A stretch of 64,000 bases of DNA from CAIXLI01 sp964587125 (GTDB lineage Bacteria; Pseudomonadota; Alphaproteobacteria; UBA9219): the NCBI GenBank assembly GCA_964587125.1, contig CAZPKC010000006.1, forward strand, positions 41,885 to 105,884. The letters are read 5' to 3'. The notes under the pieces were generated by a model that was given only the letters and a program-made list of their open reading frames with translations, had not been told where the DNA came from and made no database searches. Below, piece by piece: positions 59,883 to 64,000 of the stretch (its first letter is position 1; every line of letters begins with the position of its first letter). A program made the translations under genes and the position numbers.

Positions 59883-62768
59883 ATGACTGACGACAAAAAG
59901 ATAGACTACCGCGACACCGTTTTCCTGCCGCAGACCGATTTCCCCTTGCAAGGCGGATTGGCGAAGAAAGAGCCCGAATTGCTCGCGCGCTGGCGGAAAA
60001 TGGATCTGCACGGCAAATTGCGCGCGCAGGCGAAAGGGCGCGAACAATTTATTTTGCACGACGGCCCTCCTTACGCGAACGGCAACATCCATATCGGCCA
60101 CGCGCTGAACAAAATTCTGAAGGATGTCGTGGTGCGCAGCCAGCAGATGCTCGGTTTCGACGCGCCTTACGTTCCCGGATGGGATTGCCACGGCTTGCCC
60201 ATCGAATGGAAGATCGAGGAAGAATATCGCGCCAAGGGTTTGGACAAGGACGACGTTCCGGTTTTGCAATTCCGCGCCGAGTGCCGCGCGTTCGCCGCGA
60301 AGTGGAAAGAGGTTCAGTCGGAGGAATTTCAAAGGCTCGGCGTCATAGGCGATTGGGCGCTTCCCTACACGACGATGACGAAAAAGGCCGAGGCGCAGAT
60401 TTTGCGCGAGATTTACAAGTTCGCGCAGAACGGGCTTCTTTATAAAGGCGTGAAGCCCGTCATGTGGTCGGTCGTGGAAAAAACCGCGCTGGCCGAAGCC
60501 GAAATCGAATATCAGGAACACACGTCCACGACGCTGTGGGTGAAGTTTCGGATCGGTAGCGGTTGGAATAAAGACTTATCTGACGCGAGCATCGTCATTT
60601 GGACGACAACTCCTTGGACTATTCCTGCGAACAGGGCGATTGCGTTTGGGGATTTTACTTATACCCTTTTGCGCGTGGAAGAGGTTGCTGAAGGCGCTTT
60701 TGCAAAAATTGGAGAAAAGCTTGTCGTTGCGGACAGTCTTTATGAAGCATTTTTGCAAGACACAAAAATTGCCCGCGCAACAAAGCTCGCAACGATTTCT
60801 AAAAATGATTTGGCTGGCGTGGTTTGTTCGCATCCCTTCAAACAACGAGAAGGCACGGATTTTTATTTCGACTACGACGTTCCGCTTTATCACGGCGATT
60901 TCGTCACGACCGAAGCCGGAACGGGCTTTGTGCACATCGCTCCCGGACATGGCGAGGACGACTTCAATCTCGGCAAGAAATACGGCATCAAATTCGACGA
61001 AACTGTCGGCGACGACGGCAGATATTTGCCGAACGTGAAAGGCTTCGCGGGGCTTTATGTTTACAAGCTCGACGGCAAAGTCGGCGAGGCGAATGGCGCG
61101 GTTATTAAGGCGCTTCTCGAAGCGAACGCGTTGCTCGCCAAGAAAAACATCAAGCATCCCTACCCGCATTCGTGGCGCTCGAAAGCTCCGCTCATTTTCC
61201 GCACGACGCCGCAGTGGTTCATCGCCATGGACGCGATTATCGCGGGCCAAGGCAAAACTTTGCGCGAGCTCGCGCTTGCGGCGATTGAGAAAACGGATTG
61301 GTATCCCTCTATTGGCGAAAACCGCATTCGCGGCATGATCGAAAGCCGCCCCGATTGGTGCATCAGCCGTCAGCGCGCGTGGGGCGTGCCGATTGCGCTT
61401 TTCGTGAATAAAAAAACGGGCGAAGTGCTGCGCGACAAGGCCGTCCTCGACCGCGTGACTGCTGCGTTTGACGAAGACGGCGCGGACGCGTGGTATGCCC
61501 GTCCGGCTCAGGAATTTTTGGGCGACAAATACAAGGCGGAAGATTTTACCCAAGTTTTCGACATCGTCGATGTATGGTTCGAATCCGGCTCGACGCATAT
61601 GTTCGTCCTCAAAGAAGGCGAATGGCCGAATTTGCGCTGGCCAGCTTCGCTTTACCTCGAAGGCTCGGACCAGCATCGCGGCTGGTTTCATTCTTCGCTT
61701 TTGGAATCGTGCGGAACGCTTGGCCGCGCGCCGTTCGACAAGGTTTTGACGCACGGATTCACGCTCGACGAACAAGGGCGCAAGATGTCGAAATCTCTCG
61801 GCAATACGACAGCGCCCCAAGACGTGTATTCGAAAATGGGCGCGGATATTTTGCGGCTTTGGGTCGTTTCATCCGACTTTACCGAAGACCAGCGCATCGG
61901 GCCGGAAATCCTGAAACAGACAAGCGATTTGTACCGGCGTTTCCGCAACACGCTTCGTTATCTGCTCGGCGCGTTGAAGGGCATGAGCGAAGGAGAACGT
62001 TTGCCGATCGCGGAAATGCCGGAGCTTGAACGCTGGGTTTTGCATCGCCTCTATGAGATCGACGGCATCATGCGCGAGGACTTCGCCAAATTCGATCTCG
62101 GCCATTTTCTGACGACATTGCATAATTTCTGCAACACCGATCTGTCGGCGTTTTATTTCGACATCCGCAAGGACAGTTTGTATTGCGACCGCGCGGATAA
62201 TAAGCGCCGCCGCGCCGCGCGAACCGTGTTGGAACAAGTGTTCAATCATCTGGTTGTGTGGCTCGCGCCGATTTTGTGCTTTACGGCGGAAGAAGCGTGG
62301 CTGTCGCGTTTCGGCGACAACGCCGAAAGCGTGCATTTAAAAACTTTTCCGGTTGTTCCCGAAGCGTGGAAGGACGAGAAATTAGGTAATTCGATAAAAA
62401 ATGTTCGCTTTGTTCGTTCATGCGTTATGGGGGAGATTGAGGAACGTAGAAATGAGAAAACTATTCGTTCCGGACTTCTTGCTCACCCAAGAATTATGAT
62501 GACTACTGGCGATATATCCAGTCTCAGGGACAGCTTCCCAGAAACGAAACTAGAAAAACTACTTACGGAAATATGTATTGTTTCAAATGTCACCATTGAA
62601 GAACGTCCCGCCGATGTCGATGAAGCCCCATTCTCGGCTGTATCTGCGTCGATCACCCTTGCCGAAGGCAAAAAATGCGAACGTTGCTGGCAAATCCTTC
62701 CCGAAGTCGGGACGCATAAAGATCATCCCGATTTATGCACTCGTTGCCGTGACGCCATAACGCATTAA
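59883..62768 (+). CDS. ileS: isoleucine--tRNA ligase
   Basis: Class I synthetase of 961 residues. The HIGH motif (NGNIHIGH), KMSKS (GRKMSKSLGN), the WTTTPWTIPANRAIAF editing-domain segment with GTGFVHIAPGHGEDDF, and a C-terminal zinc finger (CERCW and CTRC) are all present. Two stretches (about 60550-60850 in the editing domain and 62385-62610 near the C-terminus) are noticeably more AT-rich than the rest of the gene, which hints at a mosaic history. The start follows the repeat region. Confidence 0.97.
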   Translation: MTDDKKIDYRDTVFLPQTDFPLQGGLAKKEPELLARWRKMDLHGKLRAQAKGREQFILHDGPPYANGNIHIGHALNKILKDVVVRSQQMLGFDAPYVPGWDCHGLPIEWKIEEEYRAKGLDKDDVPVLQFRAECRAFAAKWKEVQSEEFQRLGVIGDWALPYTTMTKKAEAQILREIYKFAQNGLLYKGVKPVMWSVVEKTALAEAEIEYQEHTSTTLWVKFRIGSGWNKDLSDASIVIWTTTPWTIPANRAIAFGDFTYTLLRVEEVAEGAFAKIGEKLVVADSLYEAFLQDTKIARATKLATISKNDLAGVVCSHPFKQREGTDFYFDYDVPLYHGDFVTTEAGTGFVHIAPGHGEDDFNLGKKYGIKFDETVGDDGRYLPNVKGFAGLYVYKLDGKVGEANGAVIKALLEANALLAKKNIKHPYPHSWRSKAPLIFRTTPQWFIAMDAIIAGQGKTLRELALAAIEKTDWYPSIGENRIRGMIESRPDWCISRQRAWGVPIALFVNKKTGEVLRDKAVLDRVTAAFDEDGADAWYARPAQEFLGDKYKAEDFTQVFDIVDVWFESGSTHMFVLKEGEWPNLRWPASLYLEGSDQHRGWFHSSLLESCGTLGRAPFDKVLTHGFTLDEQGRKMSKSLGNTTAPQDVYSKMGADILRLWVVSSDFTEDQRIGPEILKQTSDLYRRFRNTLRYLLGALKGMSEGERLPIAEMPELERWVLHRLYEIDGIMREDFAKFDLGHFLTTLHNFCNTDLSAFYFDIRKDSLYCDRADNKRRRAARTVLEQVFNHLVVWLAPILCFTAEEAWLSRFGDNAESVHLKTFPVVPEAWKDEKLGNSIKNVRFVRSCVMGEIEERRNEKTIRSGLLAHPRIMMTTGDISSLRDSFPETKLEKLLTEICIVSNVTIEERPADVDEAPFSAVSASITLAEGKKCERCWQILPEVGTHKDHPDLCTRCRDAITH

Positions 62769-62790
62769 ATTTCACGTTGGAAAAAATCGT

Positions 62791-63243
62791 ATGATTGCAA
62801 ATTACCGTAGCGTCGCAGGTAGCGTTATCAAAAAAATCAAGCTTCCTTCCAACATTCAACTGGAAAACTTTTTCAAAGAAGCGTCTCGGAAATTGACCTA
62901 CAGGTCTACTGCGGCGTTGGTTGTCGGCTTGAACGTTTCGGATGCCCTCATCACCGCCTATGACCAAACCCTCAATCCAAAAATTCATGAGCTTAATCCC
63001 GTTTTGGCCAGAGGTAATGATCTGTTGTTTACCCCGGAAAGCGCCGCGATTAAATTTGCCGTTATCGGCGGTATTCTTGCAGCCGAATATTTCGCTCTAA
63101 AATATTTTTCTGAACATTCTCCCGAAGCGCAAAGGCCCCTTTATAAAGGCGGCGTGCTGGTGACCAACTGCGGCATAGGCGCTTGGTATGGCGTCACGCT
63201 GGCATATAACGTTGTTACGGCATTATCGGCATTTGCTCTATAA
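62791..63243 (+). CDS. small hypothetical membrane protein
   Basis: A 150-residue protein with three predicted membrane helices (about 40-57, 86-106 and 125-147). The short basic N-terminus (MIANYRSVAGSVIKKIKLPS) should be cytoplasmic. I recognise no family. It follows ileS by 22 bases and may be read with it, and lies before a PIMT-like gene 123 bases on. Confidence 0.6.
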   Translation: MIANYRSVAGSVIKKIKLPSNIQLENFFKEASRKLTYRSTAALVVGLNVSDALITAYDQTLNPKIHELNPVLARGNDLLFTPESAAIKFAVIGGILAAEYFALKYFSEHSPEAQRPLYKGGVLVTNCGIGAWYGVTLAYNVVTALSAFAL

Positions 63244-63366
63244 ATAGGTGCTTGGTTTTGGAAAAATCCTCATGGATTCTTTCGGAAAAGGCTATTTAGT
63301 TTTTCCTTTGGAATTTCTTAGAAGCCCCTATAATCGCGCCGCGCTCCCTTCTGGAATTATCCCGCC

Positions 63367-64000
63367 ATGTATGACTCCGCCGTTACCGATTTCTCGGTTG
63401 CGCGACGCTTTATGGTCGACGGGCAGTTGCGCCCGAATAAAGTCGCCGATTCCCGCATTCTCGCGGCTATGGGCGCGCTCCCCCGCGAATTGTTCGTGCC
63501 TTCCACGCATGTGGGCGTCGCCTACGCGGACGAAAATATCCAACTGATCCCGGGCCGGTATTTGATGCAGCCCTTGGTTCTCGCGCGGCTTTTGCAGGCT
63601 GCGGAAATTAAGGCGGATGACCGCGTGCTGGAGCTTGCGCCCGCGACGGGTTATTCGACGCTTGTGTTGGCGGCCTTGACTTCTTCCATTTTCTGCGTCG
63701 AGCCTGATGCCCTTTTGCATGAAGAGGCCGAAAAAAACATCGCCAACAAAGCCCCCGGCAAAGCCATTGTCTTCGCGGGCGCTCCTATCGAAGGATGCGT
63801 TGCGCATGCGCCTTTCGATGTCATTTTTATCAACGGCTCCGTCGAGTTCCTGCCGGATTTTTTGTTCGATCAGCTGGATGAAGGCGGCCGTCTCGCCGCC
63901 GTGGTGCGCAGTTACGGCCCCGCGCGCGCAGCTCATATCGGGCAAGCGCGCCTATACCGCAAAACCAAGGGCGAGGTATCGTGGGCGTCTCTGGGGACGG
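63367..64000 (+). CDS. pcm: protein-L-isoaspartate O-methyltransferase-like protein, 5' part
   Basis: The frame from the ATG at 63367 is open to the end of the window, so the C-terminus is missing; 211 residues are visible. It shows the PIMT start RRFMVDGQLRPNKVADSRIL, PRELFVP, and the SAM-binding strand VLELAPATGYSTLVLA. This is the shorter form often found before tolC in alphaproteobacteria, where the repair role is less certain. The motif I glycines are partly replaced (LAPATGY), usual for this subgroup. Confidence 0.85.
   Translation, partial: MYDSAVTDFSVARRFMVDGQLRPNKVADSRILAAMGALPRELFVPSTHVGVAYADENIQLIPGRYLMQPLVLARLLQAAEIKADDRVLELAPATGYSTLVLAALTSSIFCVEPDALLHEEAEKNIANKAPGKAIVFAGAPIEGCVAHAPFDVIFINGSVEFLPDFLFDQLDEGGRLAAVVRSYGPARAAHIGQARLYRKTKGEVSWASLGT

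Noticed and set aside
60576..61820. 414-codon open frame antisense to ileS
   Set aside because: Covers conserved ileS motifs on the plus strand; product is Arg/Phe-rich with no family features.

Overview
The window looks like chromosomal DNA of an alphaproteobacterium of moderate GC. The evidence is an alphaproteobacterial-style 14-gene complex I operon ending in birA, a class I PHA synthase, hopanoid genes (squalene-hopene cyclase plus an HpnG-like phosphorylase), a waaA-lpxK pair for an LPS outer membrane, and the gene content around mraZ, tpiA and ileS. No transposase, integrase, phage gene, rRNA or CRISPR array was seen. The lineage below class level cannot be settled by eye.

Left part (1-18200): the 3' end of panB and a small orphan on the plus strand face a long minus-strand operon read from right to left: lipoprotein and class A phosphatase, then nuoA-B-C-D-E-F, a GIY-YIG endonuclease gene and a cloverleaf-like palindromic repeat, nuoG-H-I-J-K-L, a periplasmic solute-binding protein gene, nuoM-N and birA. 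Most junctions are 4-base ATGA overlaps. The two insertions into the complex I operon are unusual.

Middle-left (18200-29200): phaC, a regulatory region with five 10-bp-spaced MraZ-type boxes, then mraZ-rsmH-ftsL-ftsI. This division cluster stops after ftsI. Next come an MsrA fusion protein, tRNA-Thr(UGU) with duplicated fragments, a uracil-DNA glycosylase and a soluble lytic transglycosylase.

Middle (29200-46700): an AT-rich orphan block (two tandem paralogues with an inverted repeat, and a coiled-coil membrane protein behind a hairpin); lpxK-waaA; a VIT-type transporter; a GOLPH3-like protein; a degenerate nuclease-like membrane protein; a tandem Nudix protein with one dead half; a split ATP synthase locus (only atpH-atpA); an orphan/SET-methyltransferase/rsmB operon; a second AT-rich orphan pair; purQ; and rodA behind a long hairpin.

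Right part (46700-64000): a HAMP/coiled-coil membrane protein, two small genes including a HAD-like protein lacking its DxD, HpnG-Shc, a divergent polysaccharide deacetylase, PpiD, tpiA, a PRTase-like protein, an L,D-transpeptidase, ribF, a second inverted copy of the palindromic repeat, ileS, a small membrane protein and the start of a PIMT-like methyltransferase that runs off the end. The themes are respiration (complex I, ATP synthase), envelope building (division cluster, RodA, transglycosylase, LPS core, hopanoids) and housekeeping, with small AT-rich orphans between them.
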